This document shows, piece by piece, positions 11,950 to 24,961 of a stretch of 64,000 nucleotides of DNA; the stretch's first letter is position 1, and the number at the start of each line of letters is the position of its first letter. The notes below the pieces were generated by a model that worked only from the letters and a program-made list of their open reading frames with translations, had not been told where the DNA came from and made no database searches. Position numbers and translations under genes: made by a program. This stretch comes from Campylorhamphus procurvoides (taxonomy: Eukaryota; Chordata; Aves; Passeriformes; Dendrocolaptidae): positions 434,001-498,000 of the forward strand of contig WBMV01001018.1 of NCBI GenBank assembly GCA_013396655.1. The letters run 5' to 3'.

Positions 11950-13166
11950 GTATGATGGTGATTGTGGGTGGGCGTATGATCACGTGAGGTTTATTTCACA
12001 GATGATAGCAATATTTTCAAAATGTAGCTTTTAATTGCACAGTTGTATTCTATAGTAAGATTAATCAAGAACACAGCAATTTTGAGTTTCCTCATCCTCT
12101 ACCAATATTTTCAGTGGAAGCAGTGAGTGATGTCCTGTCACATCTCCTTTGGGCTCATAGGAGTGCTAAGAAATTCTAAGACATATAAAATGACATACAT
12201 CATTCCATTTCAGTCTTCGAAATTTAATTATGTAAGAAGAATTAAAAACATTGCCTTGGAATAATCAGGCTGTCTGATTTGAATCAAAGGAGTTTTGTAT
12301 GTGGCTAAAAGTGTGCTGGAAAGAAGAAGGGAGATAAATCTCAGTGAAGAAAAAATCTGTTACCTGATCCAGCCTTTAAATGTGTGTAAGTGATATATTC
12401 ATCTTGAGCAAGGGCTTGCTTCTGATAGTTTTTTGTCCTGTGGTTTATTTTTCAATTGCTAAAGCTATTCCAGATGCCAGAAGTGTCAAACAGACAAAGC
12501 AGTGATACCAGTCGACATAAATTCAGATTATTGATTTAAGGGGTCAGTAGCAGCATAAAAATACATGATATATTTAATGTGTGAACTGACATATAAAGCC
12601 TTCAAGTGGCATTATTTTGGTGATGGGCAAATATTTAGTATGGTTTGAATTAAAAATCCATCAGTTTTTAAGTTAAGGTGGGTAGAAGCGTTTGTAAATA
12701 TTAGTTAAAAATAAAACAAAAAAAAATATCAGGAAGGAGTATGGATTGTCAGATTTTGTTACAGGAATTTGGAACATAATAACCAGTGTGTTCCTCAAAA
12801 ATCCATCTTTCCAAGTCAGGATTTATGGTTCAAGAGAAGGTAAAACATGAATTATGGGATGGTTGATAGGAAACTGGGCCATGACTGTAACACAAGCAGC
12901 ACTGGCAGCTGAGTCATTTGTGGGAAGGCTTTTTCACCATCTCCTGGGTTCCTTTGCTTTCCAGGGCTGTTGAGCCAAAGATTTCCTTCCTCTTGCCTTT
13001 GCTCTGGGATTTTTTGCCCAGTTTTTATGCATTGTGTCCCTCTAATGCTGAGTCAGTGCCTCTGGGGTGTAAAAATAAAGGAGAAAATGACAACGGTACT
13101 TATTTAGAAAAATTAGCTAATATTGATCATTTTTATCTCCTGAGAATCTACAGTAGATGAATACAG
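11950..13166. other. AT-rich non-coding sequence, nothing recognised
   Basis: I see no frame of note except 12918-13160 (80 codons, plus), which has no family I know. The stretch is AT-rich and free of simple repeats apart from an A run near 12717-12726. It could hold regulatory sequence, but nothing specific can be supported. Confidence 0.5.
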
Positions 13167-13263
13167 CTTGCATTGATTAAAGTTGCTTCCCTCTTTCTAT
13201 TTTAAGGCTCAGGGCTCCCAGTACCTCTCACATTGTTCCTGGAAGGTGTAAATACACTTCCCT
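13167..13263 (+). repeat. Left arm of a 97-bp inverted repeat
   Basis: These 97 bases match the reverse complement of 13881-13977 over their full length without gaps, with about 10 mismatches (roughly 90% identity by eye). The arm starts CTTGCATTGATTAAAGTTGC and contains CTCCCAGTACCTCTCACATT. Similarity stops sharply at both ends. I do not recognise the sequence as CR1, an endogenous retrovirus LTR or a known DNA transposon. See the finding for interpretation. Confidence 0.93.
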
Positions 13264-13880
13264 CCCTTCCTGGAGGGGCCTGGGAATTGAAAGCTGCTCT
13301 GTGTAGGATTTATTGATATTGAGCACTGAAGTGAAGAGGAACCAACCAACATGGCCATTGTACCTCTGGTTGTCTGCAAAATGATTTTGAAAATCTCCTC
13401 TAAGTGGTGGAAGTATTTGAACATTAGCACTCCTGAGAGCTGGGTTTTTGGATTGCATCCCCCACCTCCCTGCCCCCAAGAGCTCTACTTGGAATTAAAC
13501 AAATGGCTTCAGCTTTCAAATATAAACCCATAAAACTACGAGTATAATGGTGGGAGACCCCCCACCACCACACACATTTTTAATTAAGTGACTGTGTTGT
13601 TTCCAGATGAGAGATGACTCATTTAGTGACTTAGAATGATCTCTGTTTTGTATTGAAAAAGTAAAATCTAAATTCAGAATGATCACTTGAAGTTGCACAT
13701 TAGCACCTGCATGATCATTTCATGTACTGTGGCAGTTCTCAAACTAAAATCTTGGAGTCTGATTATTTTTCCCCCCCCTTAAAGCTTAATTTCTGGAGTC
13801 GAAACCTAACCTTGGAGGTTTAATGAAGTTCTAACCTTGTAAAAGCAGGGCTTTATCATGGAAAATGCCTGGCTTCCACC
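13264..13880. other. 617-bp spacer between inverted-repeat arms
   Basis: The spacer has no recognisable transposase and no frame above 83 codons (13228-13479, minus, partly inside the left arm). It holds a short C-rich ACC run near 13556-13572 and a C8 run near 13770. If the whole unit were a non-autonomous transposon it would be about 811 bp long, but no target-site duplication is obvious outside the arms. Confidence 0.5.
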
Positions 13881-13977
13881 AGGAAAGTGTTCTTACACCT
13901 TCCAGTCCCAATGTGAGAGGTACTGGGAGCCGTGAGTCTTAAAATAGAAAGAAAGAAGCAACTTTAATCAATGCAAG
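13881..13977 (-). repeat. Right arm of a 97-bp inverted repeat
   Basis: This is the reverse-complement partner of 13167-13263, the same length with no insertions or deletions. The longest exact blocks are the first 23 bases counted from the outer end and a block of about 20 bases in the middle. Mismatches are spread along the arm and include changes that would still allow G-U pairing in RNA. Confidence 0.93.
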
Positions 13978-16774
13978 ACCCTGGGATTCAGAAAACTTGG
14001 TTTGTTCATGGATTTGCTGGTGTTGAACTGTGTGGTCACGGGCACCAGTCTGTTCCTAATAATTGCTGCTGCATCATTATTTACTCTGCTGCCCTCGATA
14101 TCTCAGTGTGGAGCATCTCTTTGGCTTACACCAACTTCAGCTGCAAACTCTGCTGTTGCTGTGATGGAAATGGCAATAAATACCATGCCTGAAAGGCTCC
14201 AGGTTGTTGCAAAGCTGCAGCTTTTCTAGTGGAACACAGAGAAATACCTGCAGGCAAGGTTTGGCTTTTGGGAAAAGCCCAGAATTGACTGTACAACTCT
14301 GCAGAGAGTTTTAAAGTAAAAACTTGATGGTTTTGTTGCATAAAAATGCAGTGGTCGCTCAATTCTTCATTTTTTAGAAACTAAGGACAAGCTTAAATAA
14401 ACTTTTGCTTTATGGCCTTTAATCTTTGTCTTTAATTAACCTTGGAGGGTGATGAAACACCTTGGTGTAGTTTTTGGGGTTGACAGTTGCTTATTTGTCA
14501 GGTGCAGTAGGATGGTGAACATTAACAATCCCCATTATATGGCAGGGCTTGGATAGGTGCAGAAAGATGTGTCTGTTAAATTCAGTGTAAAGGAGAGGCA
14601 TGTAAAGTGTTTATTGCACCCTGAAATCGAATTTTTGCATTACTGATGCCGTACTGAACTTACTTTTCACGCTGTGACTACGGTTATAATAAAAGTTTTA
14701 AATAAAACCTTTCAGTAAGTGTGTGTTTTTATATGTGGAGCACAGTTTTATTCTTTGACTGCCTGGCCATGTTGCAGCTCAAGGAGCAGGGGGAACATTT
14801 TACAAAATGATGAATATTTCCTGAGTAAAAATGAGATGTTGTTGGGAATGTATAGAAAGACAGACTAAATCTCTTCAGTTTCCAGCATACTGTCAGCTGG
14901 GCTGAGTCATAAATTCTTCAGTCAGCAGCAGTTCCACGAATGCTGGGAACAGAAATGCTGAAGGCTTGTACAGAGAGCAGAGAGCTGAGGTTTGTGAGGG
15001 CCTGAAAGGACTATGATTCATTAAAAGCTGAGAGAAGGAGAGGGCCACAGGTGAGAGCGATATATTCTTGTCAGGTGCCCTTCCAGCACAGCCCAGCCAT
15101 TCATCATTCTGCTCCCTGCTGGAACCAATGTGTTACGAGCTCTGTTTTCCTTCTAGGCATCTTTTGCTTTTTTTCTTTTTTAATTTTTCTTCTTTTTCTC
15201 TCCCCCACCCCCGAAAAAGGCAATGGAATAATGCTCAGGTATTTCCTTCTACTCCCCTTGTTGAATCTTTCATAAATCTTTATCTGTTGGGTCAATTACA
15301 AGTCATTACTAAAATAATTCATTCTAGGCTTCAGTAAAGTTAATGTTGTTAAATTATGAGCAACTGGAGGTTGTTTTCTCTCCTGAAGTTTCCCTTGGGG
15401 CTGGCAAAGTGTGTGAATGGGCTGTGGGAAGAGCAGCACCGAGGCAAGGGGGACAGGGCTGGCTGGTGTCTCCCTGACCCAGAGGTTTGGGGTTGGTTTG
15501 GGGAAGGACAGATGTGCTCAGGAGTGCATGTGGGTCTCTGTAGTGTCTACACTCTCCTACGTTTATTCTATTTGCACGTAAAATAGAAAAAAAAATCGTT
15601 TCCTGTCTCTCATAGAAGGTTCTCTTAAAGCAAAATCATTGTGGATTTACAGGCACAGGGAAGGTGCTTCCCAGCCTTGCTGGCAGAAATGTTTGGAGTG
15701 CACAGTTCTCTAGTTTGTGTGATCTAATAGGGAGAGAAAACCATGACTCTTCTTAAAGACTGTCTTTTAATTAGCTTTGTAATGGATTTCCATTGACTCC
15801 CTCTGCATGAGAACTACTCCATTAGTTCATTACTATGATTTAAAAGCAGCTAATTACAATCATGGCTAAATAATTGTACTCAGGTATTTCAGCACGTGTT
15901 GATTCTGGTATTAGCAATTTCCAGGCAATGCATCTCACTTGTGTCTCGTTTATGGCCTTCTTACAAATGAAGTGATGGTAACTTAAATGTCTTTCTCTCT
16001 GTAAAACAGAAGGGGAAATCAATAATGTCATCTATAAAGAATGGAAGTGTACCAGCATTGAAAGTGATGTAATGGGAATGAAATGTCTTCTTGTCCTTTT
16101 CTGAATGAGACTGTAATACTCTCTTCAATAGCAGCTGATATCTTCAGATTTACTGGAAAGAAAAGCAACAAACAAAAACACTTGATAGAATTTCAGTTCT
16201 CAAAGCCTGTAGGGTAGAGAATGGCAAACCAAGACAGAGCTCTGTTCAATGACTCTATTTTCACATGATGGACCACAGATAAATCAAAAGTGTTTCAAAA
16301 TTGGAGCTGATAATGTTCTTGGTGTTATTGTTACTCAGAGTTAATAATAGATTATCCTGTTTGTCAAAGAAAGGTGGAAACTGAGCAGGAACTCCTTTCT
16401 TGTCCAGTGGAAAAGATGAGTTTGAGGTTGCAAGGAATGTATTTATTGGTGTGGAGAGTAAACTGATGCTTCCTAGAGGAGCTGTGAGAGCAGGGAAAGG
16501 GAAGAGCTGTTCCTGGAGCTTCCCTGCCCCTCTGTGACTGTTCTTGCTCTCCTGGTGCACAAGGGCAGACTTGCTGCCTGAGGGCTGGGGCTCTGAAACG
16601 CATTGGTACCAAGTTTGTGGAGGCTGCAGGTTTTCTGAGAATAATTTCCTTGGGAGATTTTGTTGTTTCAGGACCTGGTTGGAAGGGGACTTCATGCTTG
16701 TTATTTGAGGTTAATAAAACTCTCCCTGATGTGCCTGAAGATGGTGTTATGAGGTGGATATTGAGGATATGAAG
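13978..16774. other. Non-coding sequence, no gene recognised
   Basis: Frames reach at most 98 codons here and have no recognisable domain. A T-rich pyrimidine run lies at about 15161-15212, ending in C5-A-C5. The region around 15990-16013 carries an acceptor-like TTTCTCTCTGTAAAACAG followed by only a short open frame, judged insufficient for an exon call. The two AATAAA words near 14690 are listed separately. Confidence 0.5.
14688..14730 (+). terminator. Possible polyadenylation signal pair (weak)
   Basis: Two AATAAA hexamers (14688-14693 and 14701-14706) are followed 13 bases later by a GT/T-rich stretch (about 14719-14730), the arrangement seen at vertebrate poly(A) sites. No transcript or coding exon upstream supports it, and AATAAA words are frequent in AT-rich DNA. 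Confidence 0.12.
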
Positions 16775-16799
16775 ATATGTCAAGCTGAGCTTGACATAT
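16775..16799. repeat. Perfect 12-bp-arm palindrome with one-base centre
   Basis: ATATGTCAAGCT at 16775-16786 and its exact complement AGCTTGACATAT at 16788-16799 are separated by a single G. DNA could extrude a cruciform and RNA could form a hairpin, although a one-base loop would in practice open the central pairs. The arms are too short for a microRNA precursor. It may be a binding site for a symmetric dimer, but none is named. Confidence 0.95.
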
Positions 16800-19700
16800 T
16801 TTAAGTGTGGAGTTCTTTCTGACAGTAGCTGTGACAGTGATTTCAACTAAACTCGAGTCTATTTTGTTCTCTGTAGTTTTGGCATGGGAGGTTTTCCAGC
16901 AGGAGTATATGGGGAAAACTCAGAAGGCTTAACTTGGAAAAACCCAAACCTTTGCAAACTGTGATCTGGCTGAGTTTGTATCAAACCTGTGATATTAAGT
17001 CCACATTTATAGCACAAAAATTTGTACTATGAATTTACTTTGTCTTCTGGAAAGCTTTCTAAGTGTGACCACAGCAATGCTTTGGAGAGGGGTCGGGTAG
17101 GTTCATAAATCCAAACCCAACCCCTTCTAGGCTGCAAATGTGGCAGCAGATCACTTTCCATTGCTGCAGGGACAGCACTTGCTGTCACTGGGAAAAGTCA
17201 GTGCACAGGGTGTATCCTCACCCTGCACTGCAAATCACCTCAGCTTTTGTACAAACCACACAGATGACGGAGTGGGAGCAAAGGTTTCTAAAGTGACTTG
17301 TCCCCTGAGCCCCTGGAGTTGGGCTGCACCTGCAGCCCCTGGCCCTGCTGTCACCCCAACCCAGCCTGGAATGCTTCGGAGCTCCAGGGGGAGTGTTGGA
17401 CCTTCACCCCGCTCACCTCAGCCGTCCAAATTGTGATTTACGGGGTTTCCCCTGGGCAGAAACTCTCACTAAACCACCAAAAGAGCAGCACTGGGGTTGT
17501 GTTTGTCGAGGCAGACACTGCTTGCTGTTATCAGCTGCACGTTCTCCTGGGCTCAGGTGTTTGCTGGGATGGGTTCAGGTGAGGGATGAGTGGTGTAACT
17601 TCCCCTCTTGGCAGCCTTTCTGACAGACTCTCAGCAGAGAATACTTGGGGGTTTCCCCCAAAAAACCACGCTGGAGAAAGTTGGTAAATGAGAAAACAAA
17701 TACTTTAAGGAGGAGGAATTCAGGTATTCCACTGGAAGTGCTCTGAATAATGGAAGAGTTGTTCTGCCTGGTGTGACAAACAAAAGGCTGGGGTTAGAAT
17801 TTAAACTTGCACATCTAGTGAAATCTCAACGAGCAGAAGCTGAAGGGTTTGTGGTGGGTGCACCATCATGGAGGGGGATGCCAGGTCCTGACTGCTGCAC
17901 GTGGGACACAGGCTGCAGCTCATTTGCACTGTGGTTTGTACAGGATTATTTTTTAAAACACCAAATTGTAATGTTCCAGAACACACCACATGGGTTTGTA
18001 TTGCAATGATAGTGCAATTGTGCTCAGCTTTCAATGTTAGTGGGCCCATCTTCCTATGGTTGATGCTGTAATGTGCCTCCATTTTGTGAGAAAACTCTTT
18101 TTACCCCTTGTCACAGCAACATGAAGGATTTCATTAGCTGTTCAATATTAAAAAAAAAAAAGATTATTTTTTCCTGAAATTTGAATACATTATGTTCAAC
18201 TTACTGATTCAGTAGTGCTCACTTTGAGAGTAAAGCTTAGTTTTACTGTTTCTTCTCAGTGCAGTTTATTAAACCATTGTCTGTGTTTTATACACTTGAA
18301 TCCTTGCACACAGTTTCTGATTTTACAGAACAAATTAAAGCCTGTTTTCTTATTACTGTATATCATTATTTATAGTTCTTTTTCTCACTCTATAATCCCA
18401 GTGGGATTTTTTTTTCCTTGCCCTTCAGTGGCTTATGTAACAAGCACTAAATGAATGAATGCATTGCCCTTTGGTAGTAGATAATAATTAAGAAGGTGCC
18501 TCAAAATATTTCTGGAGTTGAATTTCAAAAAAAAGTCTTAATTTTAGCACACAGTTTTCTATTTTTTGATGAGCTATACGGCCCTGTTCTCCTTCCAACA
18601 CTTAAAGACTGTGGTCTGCTAAGAACAGATGGTGTCATTTAAGTTTTATACTGATTCTACTTAAACTTTTAAATGAAGTCCTTATGCTTTTAAATGTTTA
18701 GTTAAGACTTACTGATTGTTAGCAAATTGAGAAAAGTTGGTCACAACTGATTACCTGTTTAGGGACTGAAAGAGGTAATTGTCTCCATTTTTTCAACTTT
18801 GTAATCATTAACATCATTAGTGGATTCCTGTCATCTTCCAAAGGAAAGAGGGAAGCTGGTTCCTGAGCTGGGAATCGTAGGTAGGCTCGGGCTTTTCCCA
18901 AAGCCAGGAAGTGGTAAAACATGCATGTGGTTTGCTTTAGCTGGGAAATTAACTGGGATTCTCCACCAGTGAGGCTGATAGCAATGAGAAATCACTAATG
19001 CATGGGCTCTGCTGTGACACTGTCAAAACAGATGATGGGAAAGCACAGCAGTGATGTGTTTTTGTCAGCTGTTGCCCTCCCTTTCTGCAGCTACAGAAGC
19101 TGTTTGTATAAAGGGCCTTTCACGTCTTTCCCAGGTTTCAAAGTTTACACTCAGTGATTTCACTAATGCAGTTAGTTTTAGCTTTCATTTAGAGATCTAT
19201 GCACATTCATAAAAATCCTCCAAAAGCATCAAACTCTTGAGATCCTGACAATGGAATGGTAGGTGAGAAGCTGTCCAAGAAATGAATGGACAATCCCAGT
19301 GTGACCCCGTGTGTTCCCCAATGCCCTGCAATGGGCACCACTCCTTTGCTTCCTCTGGGAGGCTCCTCATTGCAAACCTTGTGATGCAATGGAAAAGGCT
19401 GAATGCCAACAGTTGGTCTTGTTGTCTAATACAACAGAGTAAGAAAGTTTTCCCCCTCCAAACTGAACCATCGTGATTAAGAGATGGGAATTGCTGTTTT
19501 CCATGCCAGGCTGGGCAGAGGCAGGGCTTTGTGTGTGTGTTCCCTGCTGTGAAATGTCAGCCACTGAAGGGGACTGGCCCAAACCCATTGTGTGTGCAGT
19601 GGAAGGGATTATGGAGCCCTCACATGATAATTTTTGCTGTCAGGCCTCTAATCTCTGGCAGGGAAAAAGGACAGTGTCTCTGACTTCTGCAAATAATGTC

Positions 19701-22440
19701 CAGAGGGATCAGGTGCTCAGTCGCTTCCATCATCATGAATTTGTTCTTCAGCTTCTTTCCTAACTCCTAGAAGTGCAGAGGAATTCAGGGGGAGCCTAAA
19801 AATCTCCTTGGTTGGTGACACGTGTCTGTCAGCACAGTTCTGTGTGCCCCCAGTGAGAAGCTGCTGCCCAAGGGTTTTCTGGCTGCAAAAAGTGCCTGTG
19901 TTGGATTTTCACACCACCAGATGGGCATTTTAAGGAGTGCTGCTCTCAGGGCTTCTCTCCACAGCTTGTGAGGTTTGGCATAGCCAAGACTTTGGAACTG
20001 TGGACAATTTGCACCAGTAGTCATAAGTGTAGAGTTCCTTTCAGTAAGGGGTAGAAGAGATTATTTTGGGTGGCAGAACATGGACCATTGCATTGCCCTG
20101 GGCAGTGTGTGGTTTCACCAATTAAATGGGCTTTGGTTCCATGAGTGTGCTGAGCACCCACCAGGCTGGTGTGGCTCCTTCTGGCTTAGCCTGTGGGAGG
20201 GGAGCTGAGGGCCCTGCTGCTAATGAAGAAGGGATTCCACTTAAGGAGATGCAGATGTGCCATGAAGTCTCTGTGTTGTCTGTTTGTTTAAGTGGAATAC
20301 GGTCTCCTTTTGAAAGAGCTGAGTAAACTTAATCAGCTTCAGGAGACTAATGAGCTGACACTACCAAAGGGGCAGAAATATTGATTCAATCACTAATAAG
20401 AAAAACTTAATAATGAAATGTAGCCTTCTATTAATGTGTAAATTAAAAGCAGATGCTAAAGATGAATGAATGCACAGATTAATATTGGGGTTTGTTGTCA
20501 GAATTTATGCTGATGGGAAATAGAGGAAATGTACCCTTACAAAAATATTCTGTAGTGGTTGTTAACACCTTATATTCTTTCTAGGACTTTACTGTTTCAT
20601 GTACTGTAGTATAAATGTGTAAGTTGTTCGCAGCAGGATGAACATTCAGCAAATTGAACAAGCACCTGCTCCCATAACCAAACTATTATTTAAATTCCCT
20701 CTGCATTTCACAGGTTTAAAACCCTGTCAGGGGTTCAGATTTACAGTGCAAGGCATCACACACATCTTTCAGTGCCTTGCCCTCACCAGTTCCTGCATGC
20801 CTTACCTATCCAGTTTGGCTGCAAGTGGATTGTGCTGTAAAACTAAAAGTCCGAGGTGTTGTGTAACAGGGCTGGGCATCAAATGGAGCAGAAGGTTCTC
20901 CTAAAGTTATCAATACTGAAGGACTTCAACAGCTCGAGAAATTCCATCCCCTGCTTGCCCCCAGAAAGTCAGTGTAGGAATGAGAAAACTATTTAAAGAA
21001 ATTCTAGGGCCCTCCCCAGTTTCATTGTCTCCTCATCTTTGCAGTTGGCACCGGTGATCTTTCCAAAATCAAGTGTTTGTTACTCTTAAGCAAATGTACT
21101 GTGAATATAAGTAGATTTACCTTTAAAGAGTAAGACATACATGAAGTATTTGAATAGAAATGCTTTGTAGGCTGATTTTAAAAATACCAACAAAAGGAGC
21201 CCACCACTCTGCCAAAAAACACTCTATTGACTTAAAATATTTCAGTTGGATATGAAAGTTATTTAAAGCTCTTTGATGTGACAATGGTTTAATGTCCTTG
21301 CCAGTGCCCAGCCACCTTTGCAGCAGGTGCCACTCTTTGAAGAGTTTGGCTGTTTGGGATGTGTAGGAATTCAGTGGTTGAGTGTTATCTCTATTTAATT
21401 GGCCCAAATTTGCTAGTCATTTCAGGAGGACAAATGTCAAATTTCTAGGCTCTGTGTCACAAACTGACTCAAAGGAATAAACCAGCTTTTTGTGCTGCTT
21501 TAATGACACTTATCTTGTCTAGTTTAGACATTTTTGCTGTGTTACGGTTTCAAAGCGTTGTTGGTTTGTGCCCAGCTCAGCCTGCTCTGTCTTGCTTTTT
21601 AACTTGTTAAATTGGTGGGAGCAGAGTACAAAAAAGAAAGTGGGCAGGGAGTAAGATCTGGTGTTTAGTTGCACGTGGTCCTGAAGAACCAGGTAGAGAC
21701 ATGAACAGTTCATGTTGTGGTTGAGCTCTGGCTAATAAAATCATGATGTGCATGCAAGAAATTCTGCGACTACTAAAGCCACACTGAAAACCTTTTTTCC
21801 TTTTTTAACCTTCTTTCAGGCCTTTGCATCTAGGAAAGAAGGTGGCATCTGCTTTTGACTGGATAATGAGTGTGTCAGTAATCTGAGAGCATTGTGTTTT
21901 AGTTCTTCCTTTAAGCACAGAGTGTAATTATTGTGGTTTGGGTCAAGCAGCTCATACATGACATTCATATCCTGGCTCTGAGGGATTCTAATCCTGGTGT
22001 TGGAGTTAAACACTTTTCAGCAGTATTCCTAGGATGCTCTAGATCCATTTTTGCCATAAATCCATCTCTCACAGAGAAAATGTGTGCATTAAAGGGGACA
22101 CAAACCCTTTGTATGTTATTTCAGGCTGAGTGGAGAATATTTAGAGATAACATAGCTGGATCTCATCGTCATAGAGCAAGCATTTGTCTGATTTACTAAT
22201 CCACGGGAGATAAAACAGTGTCTAAGCTAGGATTTGTCAGACCAAAAGCATGTAGAAACTGGATTTGCCACATGCCCATGATTCTCTACTGCCTGCCCCT
22301 TCTGCAGTCTGTGTTTCCAGCCAGCTGGCTTCTCTCCCTCGTGCCAGGTGTTGAGTGACCCCCCCAGCCCTGGCAGGGTCTGCAGGAACATCTCTGACTG
22401 TGGTGTGAGATGGCTGCTCCATCCCCTTGGAGCTGCCCCA
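16800..22440. other. Unique non-coding sequence, no gene recognised
   Basis: The longest frames are about 96-98 codons (17140-17436 and 19473-19763, plus) and carry no family signature. The minus frame 16364-16846 (160 codons) runs into this stretch and looks like a chance frame; it covers the palindrome. AT-rich parts at about 18130-18700 and 20380-20500 hold short A or T runs. A strong pyrimidine tract plus CAG lies at 21788-21820, but the frames after it close quickly. Confidence 0.5.
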
Positions 22441-22467
22441 GGGTGGGATCTGAGGGCTCAGGGGGGG
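22441..22467 (+). other. Candidate G-quadruplex motif
   Basis: Guanine runs GGG, GGG, GGG and G7 are separated by loops of one, six and four bases, fitting the standard motif. It lies in a locally GC-rich block (about 22260-22880) with short overlapping frames on both strands and no clear CpG island, so promoter function is not supported. Confidence 0.55.
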
Positions 22468-24960
22468 TGCTGAAGCTTTGCTGCCTGCTGGGCATGGGGG
22501 ACAGTCCTTGGAGGCCCTGGGGGTGCACAAAGGTGACCAGCTACTGTGTGGTGCTGTCATACAGAATATTGGTGTTCCCCGTGGTTCCCTCCTGCTGCAC
22601 TCTGAGAGCAGCGTGTTCAACTTCTGCTTGCAGGGGGGCTTTATTTTCCCCTGCAGACTTTTCTGGGTAACTCCTTTTACCTGCCTGACAGAGGAAATTC
22701 CTCAATGTCCTTTTTTCCCTTCAGGCCATGCTCCCTTGCAATTGCCTTTCTGTCCAGCTTGACAGGAGAGCAGAGGGAAGGCTGATCCTGGTGTGGTGTG
22801 GCTGAGCCTGTCCCATTCTGGGCTGGCAGCTGATGCTGCTCCTGTTCAGGGTCAGTTTGGATGGGTGAGGCACAAATAATTCAGGGAAACCTTGGAATCC
22901 CCAAAGAAGAACTAAGGATGGGATTTAATGAACAGAGAAGAGACAAGCCCTGAAATCCCGACAATGCTTAAGTGTCGATCGATTTACTTTGTTTCTAAAC
23001 CACAGAGCTGACATACTAATGCTGAGATAAAAGACGTGTTTAAAAAACCTATTTAGGGCACATTGATGCCCTGTAATCTGCCAGAATGTAAATTGTATAC
23101 ACTTGAATCCCAGGTAATCCTGTGCTTTGCAGCTCTTCATACTTGAGCTGCTTTCTCATTTATTTCAGAAGAACTACAAAAATCATATTTGGGTTTAGTT
23201 GTCTTGCTTTTATTAAGATAATATTTAGAGACTGCAGCGAAGAATGGAGCACCACATGTGTTCAATAAAAATACGGTTTGTGTTTAAAGGAAATAAATTG
23301 GGAAAAGACTCCAAAGTTCTCAAGCAAGCCCTGGCATCAACTGCTTCAAAGGCAAAGCTCTTGCCTCTTTCAGCTCCGTGCCTCCATCCTGTGTTTATCT
23401 TACTGAAGAAGAATCATGAGCTTACCTTTTGCAAGTTGCTCAGTTTGAATTAAATGTTGTCTTCAGTTTGCTCCCATGATGCTGGGACCAGCTCCCTTAA
23501 TGTTATTCCAGGAAATACCACGTTCAGGTATGCTAGGAGACTCTGCCCTTGGTCATGATTACAGCCTTTGGTGGATGGGAAATGGCTTCGAATAACTTTG
23601 CCAATTTTTAACTCAATGTTTAAATGTTTTACTTTACTTAATTTTCTTTACATTCGTGACTGCTCATACTGTGTGGATCCATTTAATAGGAAACATGGCT
23701 CATCTAATCAGGTGCTTTTCCAAGCTTTTTCTTTGCTTTTTTTTTTGGTGTGATTAGGAATTCCTCAGTTAACTGCTTTTGTGTGAGTTCTGATGTCACT
23801 AACAGGCTCAGTTCCTCCAGAACTAAACATCAATGCAATTATAGGCCAGAGGTGCAAATGCCCCTTGCCTTGGGAGAAACAGGTTTCATCCATCAATTAG
23901 AGGCATTTAACAGTTCCCAAGGTAATTTAAATGTTTTCAGCCAGTAATGCCAGTTAATTCTCCCTGCCACAGCCCTAAGGAGCCACGGTGCTGCACACCC
24001 CTGAGCCTTCACATCTCTCCAGGTGGTCGAGGCCCATAATGCTGACCCAGGCAAATTGCTGCTCTCCAATGTGCATAAAACGTTCAGACCTGAACCTGGG
24101 GGAAATGCTTCGTATTAATCCTTTCCACTTAATGACACCAACCACAGACACAGACACCACAGTTCTGAGCTTTAGATATAAAAGTCTAGGTATGGCACAG
24201 CTGATATAAAATGACAATTCTCATGTTTCATTTTTGGTTTCTTCCATGTATACTTTTAATAAAGTATTCAGAGTTGATGACTAAAATGCCAGACCATTCC
24301 CTTAGTCTTGATTTGGTTTAGAAGAGAAGTTCATTGCTTCAGAAGCTGGCTGGAATTCTATCATCTCTCTAATTTGTTATTTCTGAAGCTATTACATTTG
24401 ACATTCAGCTCTTCTATATTGCTGTGCTTGTCAAGACTACTTCTTTGGTCTGTTCTCTATTTCTAGTTGAACCAATATCTTTTGGGACTATTATTGTGAA
24501 ACCATTGGAAAAGAAATCTTTTCTGTATATTTTTTGATAACTTGATGCTTGAATTGCTCCGGGTCTGAGACTGCACTGGAGATGTAAACCAGAACGATAC
24601 AGATATTGTGGAGTTGCTCAGTGTGTATTTGGTTGGATTGCCTTGTATTTGCAGTGGCTGCCCTTGGGAAAGGAGAGAGGTCAGTCAGTGCCCCAGTGTT
24701 AATCAGGAAATAGCATGGCATGGCCAGCAGGGCAGCATCTGAGTACATCTTATGGAGATGGCAATTCAGGGGGTTCTGCAGCTTGAAAAGGTAAAGTGTG
24801 AGCACACAGGCTGCCAGATGTTTTTAAGTGAAGGCATTTGATTCTCTTACCAGCATACAGAGAACCATTTGCATCCAGGGTGCCACATCTGCTGTAGGGA
24901 TTTCAACAAGCTCACCATAGAGCATCCTACTTGCATTTTCATGCTGCACTTGATTGCTGT
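22468..24960. other. Non-coding sequence, no gene recognised
   Basis: The GC-rich block ends near 22880 and the rest is AT-rich. Frames 22410-22670 and 22478-22762 overlap in different frames and have no domain. A TTTTTTCCCTTCAG acceptor-like site at about 22709-22723 is followed by a short open stretch only. Minus frame 24491-24805 (104 codons) is not recognised. Confidence 0.5.
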
Positions 24961-24961
24961 G

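Noticed and set aside
15992..16092. Acceptor-like TTTCTCTCTGTAAAACAG with a short open frame
   Set aside because: Frame closes quickly and no donor follows.
21784..21880. Strong pyrimidine tract ending CTTTCAG
   Set aside because: The following frames end within about 12-30 codons without a good donor.
22300..22880. GC-rich block as a CpG-island promoter
   Set aside because: GC-rich but very few CpG dinucleotides, and no transcript-like structure.
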